A DNA stretch of 28,651 bases, from the NCBI GenBank assembly GCA_035545535.1, contig DASZYF010000109.1, positions 1 to 28,651 on the forward strand, in the 5' to 3' direction. The DNA is from DASZYF01 sp035545535. GTDB taxonomy: Bacteria; Actinomycetota; Actinomycetes; Mycobacteriales; CAJCIY01. The notes beneath the pieces were generated by a model, which was given only the letters and a program-made list of their open reading frames with translations, made no database searches and was not told the DNA's origin. This document shows positions 13,999 to 21,484 of the stretch, piece after piece. Within the stretch, counting starts at the first letter, position 1, and each line of letters opens with the position of its first letter. The position numbers and the translations under genes are program-made.

Positions 13999-14871
13999 TC
14001 AGCTCCAGGCGTCGCCCCACTTGACAGCCCGCGCGCGCTTGTAGGCCTCGCCCGTGCTCTTCGGGACCTTCACGTCGTGCAGCGCGCCGTCGACGTCGCA
14101 CGTGCGCAGCGTGACGAGCTTCGTCGCGTAGCGCGGGTGCCGCAGCACCCGCGCCACCGGGCGCGTCACCGGCAGGCGGCTCGCGGCGACGTAGGCGAGC
14201 TTCTCGTCCTCGTGCCCGAGCACGCCCTCCTTCGCGCTGCGGTGCTGCGCGCTGCGCACGACGCGCACCGCGCTGTGGCACCAGTCGCCCCCGGCCATCG
14301 GGCAGGCGTCGTCGTGCGGGCAGGGCGCGGCGATCGTCGCGCCGGCCGCGATGAGCCGCGAGCGGATCTCGCGGATCAACGCGAAGCCCGCCGGCGTGCC
14401 CGGCTCGATGATGAGCAGCACCTCACGGGTGGCGGCCCAGAGACGATCGACCGCGGCATCGACGTCGGCGCGACCGAGCTCGTCCAGGCAGTACGCGGCG
14501 GTCACGAGGTCCGCGGGCGGGACCACGGCGCTGCGCAGGTCACCGGCCCGCCACTCTGCCTGCGGCACAGCCGCTTGCCCGAGCGCCCGGGCCGCGGCGT
14601 CCGGCTCGAGGCACGTGAGCGCGGCCGCGGGCCAGCGGTCGAGGAGCGCTGTCGCGGTGGCTCCCGTGCCGCTGCCGACGTCGACGGCGTGCGCCGGAGC
14701 CCAGCCCTCGGGGAGGGCGGTGGCGGTCCACGCGAGCGCCTGGGCGGCCGCGGCCTGCGTGGCCGGGGCGCGCGTCACCGCGTAGGCCTTCCAGCCCGCG
14801 TCGGTCGTCGGCGACCCCTCCCCTGCGCGGTAGCCGGCCGAGAGTCGCGCGGCGTCCCGGCGCGTGCTCAG
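13999..14871 (-). CDS. Rsm22-family SAM-dependent methyltransferase-like protein
   Basis: About 290 aa if translation starts at the CTG at 14871, which overlaps the LOG-gene stop as CTGA. No ATG, GTG or TTG lies nearby in a position keeping the family's N-terminal segment LSTRRDAARLSAGYR; the next, a GTG inside AYAVTRAPATQAA, would remove it. SAM motif I is HAVDVGSGTGATATALL. The cysteine cluster CPHDDACPMAGGDWCH followed by SAQH and EDEKLAYVAASR is the Rsm22 signature, in which these cysteines are reported to bind an iron-sulfur cluster. The family is tied to small ribosomal subunit maturation. It follows two LOG genes in one operon. Confidence 0.8.
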   Translation of the reverse strand: MSTRRDAARLSAGYRAGEGSPTTDAGWKAYAVTRAPATQAAAAQALAWTATALPEGWAPAHAVDVGSGTGATATALLDRWPAAALTCLEPDAAARALGQAAVPQAEWRAGDLRSAVVPPADLVTAAYCLDELGRADVDAAVDRLWAATREVLLIIEPGTPAGFALIREIRSRLIAAGATIAAPCPHDDACPMAGGDWCHSAVRVVRSAQHRSAKEGVLGHEDEKLAYVAASRLPVTRPVARVLRHPRYATKLVTLRTCDVDGALHDVKVPKSTGEAYKRARAVKWGDAWS

Positions 14872-15464
14872 GGCTCCGCCTCGAGCAGCTCCTCCGCGTC
14901 CGGGTGCGCCAGCGGCAGCGCGGCCAGCAGCGTCTCGACCGAGTCGAGCGCCTCCTCGGCGCTGCGCGCCCACACGAGCCGGTCGACCGCGGCCTGCCGG
15001 ACCAGCCCCCGCTGCACCATCGTCGTGGCCTGCAGCCGCAGCCCGGCGTAGTGGTCGTCGGGGTCGACCACGACGAGCGGCTTCGTGTGGAAGCCGAGCA
15101 CGGAACCGACCCAGATCTCGACGAGCTCCTCGAGCGTGCCGATGCCGCCGGGCAACGCGATGAACGCGTCGCTGCGCCGCTCCATCTCGCCCTTGCGGAT
15201 GCGCATGTCGTCGACGACCACGAGGTCGTCGGCCTCGATGTCGCCGACCTCGAGCTTGAGCAGCAGCTCGGGGATCACCCCCGTGGTGTGCGCGCCACCC
15301 GCGCGGGCCGCGCGCGCGACCGCGCCCATCGCGGAGATCGAGCCCCCACCCGACACCAGCGAGTGACCGCGACGGGCGATCTCGGCGCCGACCAGCGCGG
15401 CGAGCTCGACGTACTCGGGCGGGGCGCTCTGCGAGGAGGCGCAGTAGACGCAGATCGCGGCCAT
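14868..15464 (-). CDS. LOG-family protein, short form (cytokinin riboside 5'-monophosphate phosphoribohydrolase-like)
   Basis: 198 aa Rossmann-fold protein. Hallmarks: the N-terminal ICVYCASSQSAPPEYVELA, the nucleotide loop VSGGGSISAMGAVA, the substrate arginine/glutamate pair in MRIRKGEMERRSDAFI, and the family signature PGGIGTLEELVEIW. LOG enzymes release free base from nucleoside monophosphates (cytokinin activation in plants, purine salvage-like in bacteria). ATG at 15464, 9 nt after the upstream long LOG gene; no good Shine-Dalgarno, so coupling is likely. The downstream Rsm22 gene overlaps its stop. Confidence 0.92.
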   Translation of the reverse strand: MAAICVYCASSQSAPPEYVELAALVGAEIARRGHSLVSGGGSISAMGAVARAARAGGAHTTGVIPELLLKLEVGDIEADDLVVVDDMRIRKGEMERRSDAFIALPGGIGTLEELVEIWVGSVLGFHTKPLVVVDPDDHYAGLRLQATTMVQRGLVRQAAVDRLVWARSAEEALDSVETLLAALPLAHPDAEELLEAEP

Positions 15465-15473
15465 GTCAGCCGG

Positions 15474-16250
15474 TCAGGAGTAGAAGCGGTGCGTGGGATC
15501 GCGCTCGGCCCGCTGCTCGTCGGCGGCGTTGATGATGCGCACGACCTCGTCGACGTCGTCGGTGACGTGCAGCAGGTCGATGTCGCCCGGCGAGATCATC
15601 CCGTGGGTGACGGCGGTGTCCTGCAGCCAGGTGACGAGCCCGCCCCAGTACGTGGAGCCGAGCAGCACCACCGGGAACTCGTTGACCTTGTGGGTCTGCA
15701 CGAGCACGAGCGCCTCGAAGAGCTCGTCGAGCGTGCCGTAGCCGCCGGGCAGGATCACGAACGCCTGCGCGTACTTGACGAACATCGTCTTGCGCGCGAA
15801 GAAGTAGCGGAACTCGATGCCGACGTCGACCCAGTCGTTGAGCTTCTGCTCGAAGGGCAGCTCGATGCCGAGCCCGATCGACACCCCGCCGGCCTCGCTG
15901 GTGCCGCGGTTGACGGCCTCCATCGCGCCGGGCCCGCCCCCGGTGATGACGGCCCAGCCGGCGTGCGCGAGCGCGGCGCCGAGCTGCTGACCGACCGTGT
16001 AGACCGGGTCGTCCGGTGGAGTGCGCGCGGAGCCGAACACGCTCACCGCCCGGCCGAGCTCGGCGAGCAGGCCGAAGCCCTCGACGAACTCGGACTGGAT
16101 CCGCAGCACGCGCCACGGGTCCGTGTGCACCCAGTCGGCCGGGCCGCGGCTGTCGAGCAGGCGCTGGTCGGTCGTCGACTGCGTCTCCACCGCCGCCTCG
16201 CGGCGGAGGCGGACGGGTCCGCGGTGCTTCTCGGCGGGCCGGTCGGTCAC
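15474..16250 (-). CDS. LOG-family (TIGR00730-type) Rossmann-fold protein, long form
   Basis: 258 aa. An N-terminal extension (1-65) with LLDSRGPADWVHTDPWRVLRI precedes the LOG core: AVSVFGSARTPPDDPVY, ITGGGPGAMEAVNRG, FRYFFARKTMFVKYAQAFV and the signature PGGYGTLDELFEALVLVQ. It is clearly distinct from, but homologous to, its short neighbour. Start is the GTG at 16250, placed exactly 6 nt after a TACGGT element, so it is probably leaderless and heads the operon long LOG - short LOG - Rsm22. The exact nucleotide substrate is unknown. Confidence 0.92.
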   Translation of the reverse strand: MTDRPAEKHRGPVRLRREAAVETQSTTDQRLLDSRGPADWVHTDPWRVLRIQSEFVEGFGLLAELGRAVSVFGSARTPPDDPVYTVGQQLGAALAHAGWAVITGGGPGAMEAVNRGTSEAGGVSIGLGIELPFEQKLNDWVDVGIEFRYFFARKTMFVKYAQAFVILPGGYGTLDELFEALVLVQTHKVNEFPVVLLGSTYWGGLVTWLQDTAVTHGMISPGDIDLLHVTDDVDEVVRIINAADEQRAERDPTHRFYS

Positions 16251-16262
16251 CCCGCAACCGTA
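16251..16262 (-). promoter_or_regulatory. Leaderless-type -10 element before the long LOG gene
   Basis: On the minus strand TACGGT (16262-16257) is followed by 6 nt and GTG at 16250. Confidence 0.55.
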
Positions 16263-16281
16263 GGCGACCCCTCGAGCGGCG

Positions 16282-16839
16282 CTACGCGGCGGCGACCTCC
16301 TTGACCAAGGTGTCGCAGAACGCGGGCAGGTCGTCGGGCTTGCGGCTCGACACGATCACGCCGGGACCCTCACGGTCCACGTGCACCTCTTCGTCGACCC
16401 AGCTGCCGCCGGCGTTGCGGATGTCGGTCTGCAGGCTGGGCCAGCTGGTGAGGGTGCGGCCCTCGACCACTCCCGCCTCGACGAGCGTCCACGGGCCGTG
16501 GCAGATCACCGCGATCGGCTTGCCCGCGCTCGCCAGGTCGCGCACGAAGCCGACCGCTTCGTCCTTCATCCGCAGCTGGTCCGGGTTCGCCACCCCACCG
16601 GGCAGCACGAGCGCGTCGAAGGTGTCCGCGGCCGCATCGGACACGGACAGGTCGACCTTCTTGACCGCGGCCTTGTCGAGGTGGTCGAAGGTCTGCACGT
16701 CGCCCGTGTCGGGCGCGACGAGGACCGGCGTGCCACCGGCGGCCTTCACCGCGTCCCAGGGCTGTTCGAGCTCGACCCGCTCGACGCCTTCGTTCGCGAC
16801 GAGGAAGGCGATGCGTCGTCCGGAGAGGTTCGTCGTCAT
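16282..16839 (-). CDS. DJ-1/PfpI-family protein (type I glutamine amidotransferase-like)
   Basis: About 185 aa. The DJ-1/PfpI fold is shown by RRIAFLVANEGVERVELEQPW (metal/active-site Glu region), FDALVLPGGVANPDQLR and the nucleophile elbow AVICHGPWTL with C113. Family members are stress proteins with proposed protease, deglycase or glyoxalase activity. Chosen start is ATG at 16839; an upstream frame extends to 16875 (GTG at 16848 also possible) but these residues do not look conserved. Divergent from the tyrosine phosphatase; two 9-bp direct repeats lie just upstream. Confidence 0.9.
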   Translation of the reverse strand: MTTNLSGRRIAFLVANEGVERVELEQPWDAVKAAGGTPVLVAPDTGDVQTFDHLDKAAVKKVDLSVSDAAADTFDALVLPGGVANPDQLRMKDEAVGFVRDLASAGKPIAVICHGPWTLVEAGVVEGRTLTSWPSLQTDIRNAGGSWVDEEVHVDREGPGVIVSSRKPDDLPAFCDTLVKEVAAA

Positions 16840-16846
16840 GACACGC

Positions 16847-16866
16847 ACCGTTCCCCGACCGTTCCC
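16847..16866. repeat. 9-bp direct repeat upstream of the DJ-1/PfpI gene
   Basis: ACCGTTCCC occurs at 16847-16855 and 16858-16866, an 11-bp period that places both on the same DNA face. In the direction of the DJ-1/PfpI gene it reads GGGAACGGT twice. The GGAAC core resembles an ECF -35, but no GTT was found at proper spacing, so an activator or repressor site is equally possible. Confidence 0.35.
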
Positions 16867-16898
16867 GCGCGACACAGGGAGCCTCCGACGGGCCGTCG

Positions 16899-16910
16899 TA
16901 GTTTGGAGAG
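16899..16910 (+). promoter_or_regulatory. Leaderless-type -10 element before the tyrosine phosphatase
   Basis: TAGTTT (16899-16904), 6 nt (GGAGAG), then GTG at 16911. GGAG here is too close to the start to work as a normal ribosome site. Confidence 0.6.
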
Positions 16911-17678
16911 GTGACGACGAGCACCGCGCCCAACTGGTTGCACCTGGAGGGCGCCGCCAACGTGCGCGATGTCGGCGGCCTGCCGCTGCGCGACGGTGGT
17001 GTGGTCCGTGAGCGCGTGCTGATCCGCTCGGACAACCTGCAGGGGCTCACGCCGGCGGACATCGCCACGCTCGAGGACCTCGGGGTGCGCGAGATCGTCG
17101 ACCTGCGCCACGGCAAGGAGGTCGAGAAGGAGGGCCCCGGCCCGCTCGTCGCGGCCGGCCTGCGTCACCACCACCTGTCCGTCGTTCCCGAGGTCGGCGA
17201 GAACACCGACATGGACGCCGAGAAGGTGCTCGCGCTGCGCAAGGAGCGCTGGGAGCAGGGCCCGGTGAGCGTGTACCAGGGCTACCTGCAGGACGGCACC
17301 GATGCGATCGTCGGCGCGGTGCGCGTCATCGCGACGACCGAAGGCGCGGCGATCGCGCACTGCGCCGCGGGCAAGGACCGCACGGGCACGGTGGTCGCGC
17401 TCATCCTCGACGCCGTCGGGGTCGAGCGGGCCGCCGTGGTCGCCGACTACGCCGCTTCGTCGGAGGCCATCGACGGGGTGCTGCGCCGCCTCACCGGCTC
17501 CGACACCTACGCCAAGGACCTCGAGAAGACCGATCGCGACGTGCACCTGTCGAAGCCGGAGACGATGGAAGGCCTGCTCCGCTGGCTCGACGACACGTGG
17601 GGTGGGGCCGCCGGCTGGCTCACGGCGCACGGGCTCACGGAAGACGAGCTCGCCGCCCTGCGCGCGCGCCTGACCTAA
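16911..17678 (+). CDS. Tyrosine-protein phosphatase (PtpB-like)
   Basis: 255 aa. The N-terminus (HLEGAANVRDVGGLPLRDGGVVRERVLIRSDNLQGLTPADIA) is typical of the Y_phosphatase3/PtpB family, and the P-loop HCAAGKDRTGT carries catalytic C151 and R157 with the lysine-containing GKDRTG variant also seen in mycobacterial PtpB. It hydrolyses phosphotyrosine and perhaps phosphoserine/threonine or phosphoinositides; the substrate here is unknown. No secretion signal is visible. Start is GTG at 16911 from promoter geometry. Its TAA overlaps the convergent dapE stop. Confidence 0.9.
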   Translation: MTTSTAPNWLHLEGAANVRDVGGLPLRDGGVVRERVLIRSDNLQGLTPADIATLEDLGVREIVDLRHGKEVEKEGPGPLVAAGLRHHHLSVVPEVGENTDMDAEKVLALRKERWEQGPVSVYQGYLQDGTDAIVGAVRVIATTEGAAIAHCAAGKDRTGTVVALILDAVGVERAAVVADYAASSEAIDGVLRRLTGSDTYAKDLEKTDRDVHLSKPETMEGLLRWLDDTWGGAAGWLTAHGLTEDELAALRARLT

Positions 17679-18754
17679 CCGGCCAGGAACCTCCGCATCA
17701 CGGCCTCGGCCTCGCCGATGCGGGTGGTCAGCACCGACTCGTCGCGGGTGTGCGCGAGGTTCGGGTCGCCAGGTCCGAAGTTCAGCGCGGGCACGCCCAT
17801 CGCCGCGAACCGGCTGACGTCGGTCCAGCCGAGCTTCGCGACCGGGGGCCGGCCGACGGCCGCGAGGAACTGTTGCGCCACAGCCGTTCCGAGGCCCGGC
17901 AGCGCGCCCGGCGCGCTGTCGACGACGGTCACCTCGTGCGGCGCGAGCACCTCGCGCAGGTGATCTGCGGCCTGCTGCTCGTCGCGGTCGGGTGCGAAGC
18001 GGAAGTTGACGGTGATCGTGCAGCTGTCGGGCACGACGTTGCCGGCGATGCCGCCCTCGATGCGCACGGCCTGCAGCCCCTCGCGGTACTCGCAGCCGTC
18101 GATCACCACCCGGCGGGCGGCGTAGGCGGCGAGCTGCTCCAGCACCGCACCCGCCTTGTGCACCGCGTTCTCACCCAGCCACGAACGGGCCGAGTGCGCG
18201 CGCCGACCTGTCGTCGTGACGGTGGCCCGCATCGTCCCCTGGCAGCCGGCTTCGACGGCGCCGTCGGTGGGTTCCATGAGGACGGCGAGGTCAGCCGCGA
18301 GCCAGCCGGGGTTCGTGCGCTGCAGCCGGAGCAGGCCGTTGCGGGCGGCCTCCACCTCTTCGGCGTCGTACCAGACGTAGGTCAGGTCCTGCCGCTGCGC
18401 GAGCACCGAATCGGTCGCGAGGCGCAGCATCACCGCGAGCGCGGCCTTCATGTCACTGCTGCCGCAGCCGTAGAGGCGGTCGCCCTCGATGTGGCTCGGC
18501 ACGTTGTCCGCGATCGGCACGGTGTCGAGGTGGCCGGCGATGAGGACACGCCGGTCGTGGCCGTGCGCGGTGCGCGCGAGCACCGCGTCCCCGTCACGGA
18601 GCAGCTCGAGGTGCGGCGCGTGCCGTCGCAGCGCGGACTCCACGAGGTCGGCCAGCGCCTTCTCGTCGCCGCTCTCGCTGGGGACGTCGACCAGCGCGGC
18701 CGTCAAGGCGACGGGGTCGGCCGCCAGATCGAGCGGCCGGAGGTCGAGCGCCAT
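17675..18754 (-). CDS. dapE: Succinyl-diaminopimelate desuccinylase
   Basis: About 359 aa M20-family metallopeptidase. Metal and catalytic motifs: GHLDTVP (His and catalytic Asp), GCGSSDMKAALAVML (bridging Asp), YDAEEVEAARNGL (catalytic Glu pair) and EPTDGAVEAGCQGT; the dimerisation lid follows (TTTGRRAHSARSWLGENAVHKA), and the C-terminal metal His lies in FGPGDPNLAHTRDE. It removes succinate from N-succinyl-LL-diaminopimelate in the lysine and cell-wall pathway. ATG at 18754 lies 7 nt after the dapD stop; no clear Shine-Dalgarno, so coupling is likely. Adjacent dapD performs the acylation step. Confidence 0.95.
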   Translation of the reverse strand: MALDLRPLDLAADPVALTAALVDVPSESGDEKALADLVESALRRHAPHLELLRDGDAVLARTAHGHDRRVLIAGHLDTVPIADNVPSHIEGDRLYGCGSSDMKAALAVMLRLATDSVLAQRQDLTYVWYDAEEVEAARNGLLRLQRTNPGWLAADLAVLMEPTDGAVEAGCQGTMRATVTTTGRRAHSARSWLGENAVHKAGAVLEQLAAYAARRVVIDGCEYREGLQAVRIEGGIAGNVVPDSCTITVNFRFAPDRDEQQAADHLREVLAPHEVTVVDSAPGALPGLGTAVAQQFLAAVGRPPVAKLGWTDVSRFAAMGVPALNFGPGDPNLAHTRDESVLTTRIGEAEAVMRRFLAG

Positions 18755-18761
18755 CCCTGCG

Positions 18762-19604
18762 TCAGACGGACGAACCGTGCGAGCGGAGCACGTCGTTGAG
18801 CTGCGCCTTGTCGTGCCGCTGGCCCTCCTCGAGCCGCTTGATGACGAGCACGCACGTGAGACCGAAGGTGCCCCCGGCGAACTCGCGCGGACGGGTCGCG
18901 CTGATCGCCACCGACCACGGCGGCACGTGACCGCGCGAGATCTCGTGGCCCGTCTCCGCGTCGATGACGGGGATCGACGGGTTGAGCACGACCCCGGCAC
19001 CGACGACGGCGCCCTCACCGACGCGCGCGCCCTCGACGATCATCGCGCGGCTGCCGATCATCGCCTCGTCCTCGATGACGACGGGCACCGCGTTCGGCGG
19101 CTCGAGCACGCCGCCGATGCCGACACCGCCGGAGAGGTGGACGTTCCGGCCGATCTGCGCGCACGACCCGACGGTCGCCCACGTGTCGACCATGGTCCCG
19201 GCGCCGACGTAGCCGCCGATGTTGACGAAGGAGGGCATGAGCACCGCGCCGGGCTCCACGTGCGCGCCCCACCGCACGATCGCTCCGGGAACGACCCGCA
19301 CGCCCGGGACGCTCGTCTTCAGCGGCACCTTGTCGTGGTAGCGGAAGCCGCCCGCGGACGACTCCTCCATCTCGAGCACCTTGAACGCGAGCAGGATCGC
19401 CCGCTTGGCGCGTTCGTCCACCACGACGTCACCGCTCGCGGGATCGATCTGCGCGACCCGCACCGCACCGCTGTCGATCAGATCGACCGCCGCGAGGACG
19501 TCCTTCTTCGCGTCGCTGGCCGGCCCGACCTCGTCGCGCCGGTCCCAGATCTCGTCGATCACCGCATCGATGTGGCTGTCGATCGCGCTGCTGTGTTCGC
19601 CCAC
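18762..19604 (-). CDS. dapD: 2,3,4,5-tetrahydropyridine-2,6-dicarboxylate N-succinyltransferase
   Basis: 280 aa left-handed parallel beta-helix acyltransferase. The core VLMPSFVNIGGYVGAGTMVDTWATVGSCAQIG and NVHLSGGVGIGGVLEPPNAVPVVIED reads almost like the E. coli-type DapD, rather than the separate actinobacterial DapD type of about 317 aa found in mycobacteria. It succinylates tetrahydrodipicolinate using succinyl-CoA. GTG at 19604 sits 6 nt after TAGGTT, so it is probably leaderless and heads the dapD-dapE operon. The type assignment is from memory of both sequences; no alignment was run. Confidence 0.94.
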   Translation of the reverse strand: MGEHSSAIDSHIDAVIDEIWDRRDEVGPASDAKKDVLAAVDLIDSGAVRVAQIDPASGDVVVDERAKRAILLAFKVLEMEESSAGGFRYHDKVPLKTSVPGVRVVPGAIVRWGAHVEPGAVLMPSFVNIGGYVGAGTMVDTWATVGSCAQIGRNVHLSGGVGIGGVLEPPNAVPVVIEDEAMIGSRAMIVEGARVGEGAVVGAGVVLNPSIPVIDAETGHEISRGHVPPWSVAISATRPREFAGGTFGLTCVLVIKRLEEGQRHDKAQLNDVLRSHGSSV

Positions 19605-19616
19605 GGGTGAAACCTA
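19605..19616 (-). promoter_or_regulatory. Leaderless-type -10 element before dapD
   Basis: On the minus strand TAGGTT (19616-19611) is followed by 6 nt and GTG at 19604. Confidence 0.6.
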
Positions 19617-19664
19617 CTGATCGCGCGCACTGAGTCACTGAGGCGATGGCTTCCGCGGCCTGGA

Positions 19665-19677
19665 TAGGTTCAGGGCC
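19665..19677 (+). promoter_or_regulatory. Leaderless-type -10 element before the ABC transporter operon
   Basis: TAGGTT (19665-19670), 7 nt, then ATG at 19678. The same hexamer serves divergent dapD about 50 bp away. Confidence 0.55.
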
Positions 19678-20682
19678 ATGGCCTCCCCCGCGATCGTGAC
19701 CGAGGGCCTCGTCAAGACCTTCAAGGGCCGCCGGGGCGACGTGCGGGCGCTCGACGGCGTCGACATCGTGGTCGAGGAAGGCACGGTCCTCGGGCTGCTC
19801 GGACCGAACGGCGCGGGCAAGACGACCGCCGTCCGCGTGCTGACCACGCTGCTCAAGCCGGACGCGGGCACGGCGCGGGTCGCCGGCATCGACGTCGTGG
19901 CCGACCCGGAGGCGGTGCGCCGCTCCATCGGGCTCGCCGGGCAGTACGCCGCGGTCGACGAGAACCTCACCGGCCGCGAGAACCTCGAGCTCGTCGGCCG
20001 CCTCAACCACCTGCCGTGGGCCGACTGCCGCACCCGGGCGGACGAGCTGCTGGACCGCTTCGCGCTCGCCGACGCGGGGCAGCGCCAGGTGAAGACCTAC
20101 TCGGGCGGCATGCGACGCCGGCTCGACCTCGCCGCGGCGCTCGTGTCGAGGCCACCGATCCTGTTCCTGGACGAGCCGACGACGGGCCTCGACCCGCGCA
20201 GCCGCAACGACCTCTGGGAGGTGATCGAGCAGCTCGTCGCCGACGGCACGACGCTGCTGCTCACCACGCAGTACCTCGAGGAGGCCGACCGCCTGGCCGA
20301 CCGCATCAGCGTCGTCGACCACGGCCGCGTCATCGCCGAGGGCACGAGCCAGGAGCTGAAGGACACGCTCGGCGGCGGCTACATCGACATCACGTTCGCC
20401 GACCCGACGAAGGCGAAGCGCGCAGCGAAGCTGCTCCTCGACGCGGGAGACGGCGACGCCGTGCTCGACGAGCTGACGGTGCGGGTCCCCGCCGGCCAGG
20501 GCCCCGCGGTCCTGACCGAGGTCGTCCGGCGGCTCGACGCCGGGCGGTTGCGGCCCACCGGGATCGACCTGCACGAACCGAGCCTCGACGACGTGTTCCT
20601 CTCGCTCACCGGCCACAGCGCCGAGGAGGAGCTCGACGATCCTGACGGCGCACCGGCCGGTCGCGGACGGAGGACGTCGTGA
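19678..20682 (+). CDS. ABC transporter ATP-binding protein (DrrA-like drug/daunorubicin-resistance type)
   Basis: 334 aa. Walker A LLGPNGAGKTTAVRVL, Q-loop region SIGLAGQYAAVDENLTGRENLEL, signature YSGGMRRRLDLAAALV, Walker B ILFLDEPTTGLDPRSRN and the H-loop-equivalent TTQYLEEADRLADRI are all present; the last has Gln rather than His, normal for the DrrA group. The C-terminal DUF4162-type domain (about 225-310) ends in LHEPSLDDVFLSLTGH. It should energise export by the membrane permease whose GTG overlaps its stop as GTGA. The substrate cannot be inferred. Confidence 0.93.
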   Translation: MASPAIVTEGLVKTFKGRRGDVRALDGVDIVVEEGTVLGLLGPNGAGKTTAVRVLTTLLKPDAGTARVAGIDVVADPEAVRRSIGLAGQYAAVDENLTGRENLELVGRLNHLPWADCRTRADELLDRFALADAGQRQVKTYSGGMRRRLDLAAALVSRPPILFLDEPTTGLDPRSRNDLWEVIEQLVADGTTLLLTTQYLEEADRLADRISVVDHGRVIAEGTSQELKDTLGGGYIDITFADPTKAKRAAKLLLDAGDGDAVLDELTVRVPAGQGPAVLTEVVRRLDAGRLRPTGIDLHEPSLDDVFLSLTGHSAEEELDDPDGAPAGRGRRTS

Positions 20683-21479
20683 GCCTCCCGTGGGTCGTCA
20701 GCGACTCGCTCGCGATGACGCGGCGCAACCTCATCCGCCTCGTCCGTTCGCCCGAGCTGATCGCGTTCACGTTCGCGCAGCCGATCATGTTCGTGCTGCT
20801 CTTCCGCTACGTCTTCGGCGGTGCCATCCCGCTGCGCGGCATCAACTACGTGAACTTCCTGATCCCGGGGGTCGCCGCGCAGACCGCGATCTTCGGCGCG
20901 ACGAACACCGCCATCGGCCTCGCGATGGACATGCAGGCGGGGTTCGTGGACCGGTTGCGCTCGCTGCCGATGGCCCGCTCCGCCGTGCTCGTCGGGCGCT
21001 TCGCCGCGGACCTGGTCCGCAACGTGTTCGTCGTCGCGATCATGTTCGGCGTCGGCTACGCAGTCGGGTTCCGGCCCGACGGCGGGATCGGCGTCGCCGT
21101 CGGGTTCTTGATGATCCTGCTGTTCACGCTGTCGCTCTCCTGCGTGATGGCCGTCATCGGACTGTCCGTCCCGGACTCGGAGTCGGCTCAGGCCGTCATC
21201 TTCCCCGTCGTCTTCCCGTTCACGTTCGCCTCGAGCGCCTTCGTCCCACCGTCGTCGATGCCCGGCTGGCTGCAGGTGTTCTCCGTGCACCAGCCCATCA
21301 CGGTCGTCATCGACGCGGTGCGCTCGCTCGTGCTCGGTCCGGTCTCCCCCGCGGTGCGCCACCAGCTCTTCCACGACGCGTCGACGGTCTCGCTCGTGCT
21401 GCAGTCGCTCGCCTGGATCGCCGGCATCGCGCTCGTGTTCGGCTGGCTGTCCGTGCGCAAGTACCGCCGCATCACCTGA
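20679..21479 (+). CDS. ABC transporter permease (DrrB-like, ABC-2 type)
   Basis: 266 aa with about six membrane helices (including IAFTFAQPIMFVLLFRYVFGG, VVAIMFGVGYAVGF, VGFLMILLFTLSLSCVMAVIGL, VIFPVVFPFTFASSAFV and a last helix before the C-terminal SVRKYRR). The segment DMQAGFVDRLRSLPMARSAVLVGR is the ABC-2 amphipathic coupling region and MPGWLQVFSVHQPITVVIDAVR is the conserved C-terminal loop. GTG at 20679 overlaps the ATPase stop by 4 nt and has GGAGG 5 nt upstream. Together with the preceding gene it forms a small-molecule exporter. Confidence 0.93.
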   Translation: MSLPWVVSDSLAMTRRNLIRLVRSPELIAFTFAQPIMFVLLFRYVFGGAIPLRGINYVNFLIPGVAAQTAIFGATNTAIGLAMDMQAGFVDRLRSLPMARSAVLVGRFAADLVRNVFVVAIMFGVGYAVGFRPDGGIGVAVGFLMILLFTLSLSCVMAVIGLSVPDSESAQAVIFPVVFPFTFASSAFVPPSSMPGWLQVFSVHQPITVVIDAVRSLVLGPVSPAVRHQLFHDASTVSLVLQSLAWIAGIALVFGWLSVRKYRRIT

Positions 21480-21484
21480 CCGGC

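Noticed and set aside
14904..16304. A 466-codon open frame antisense to both LOG genes
   Set aside because: A shadow frame: no motif, and it covers two clear enzymes on the other strand.
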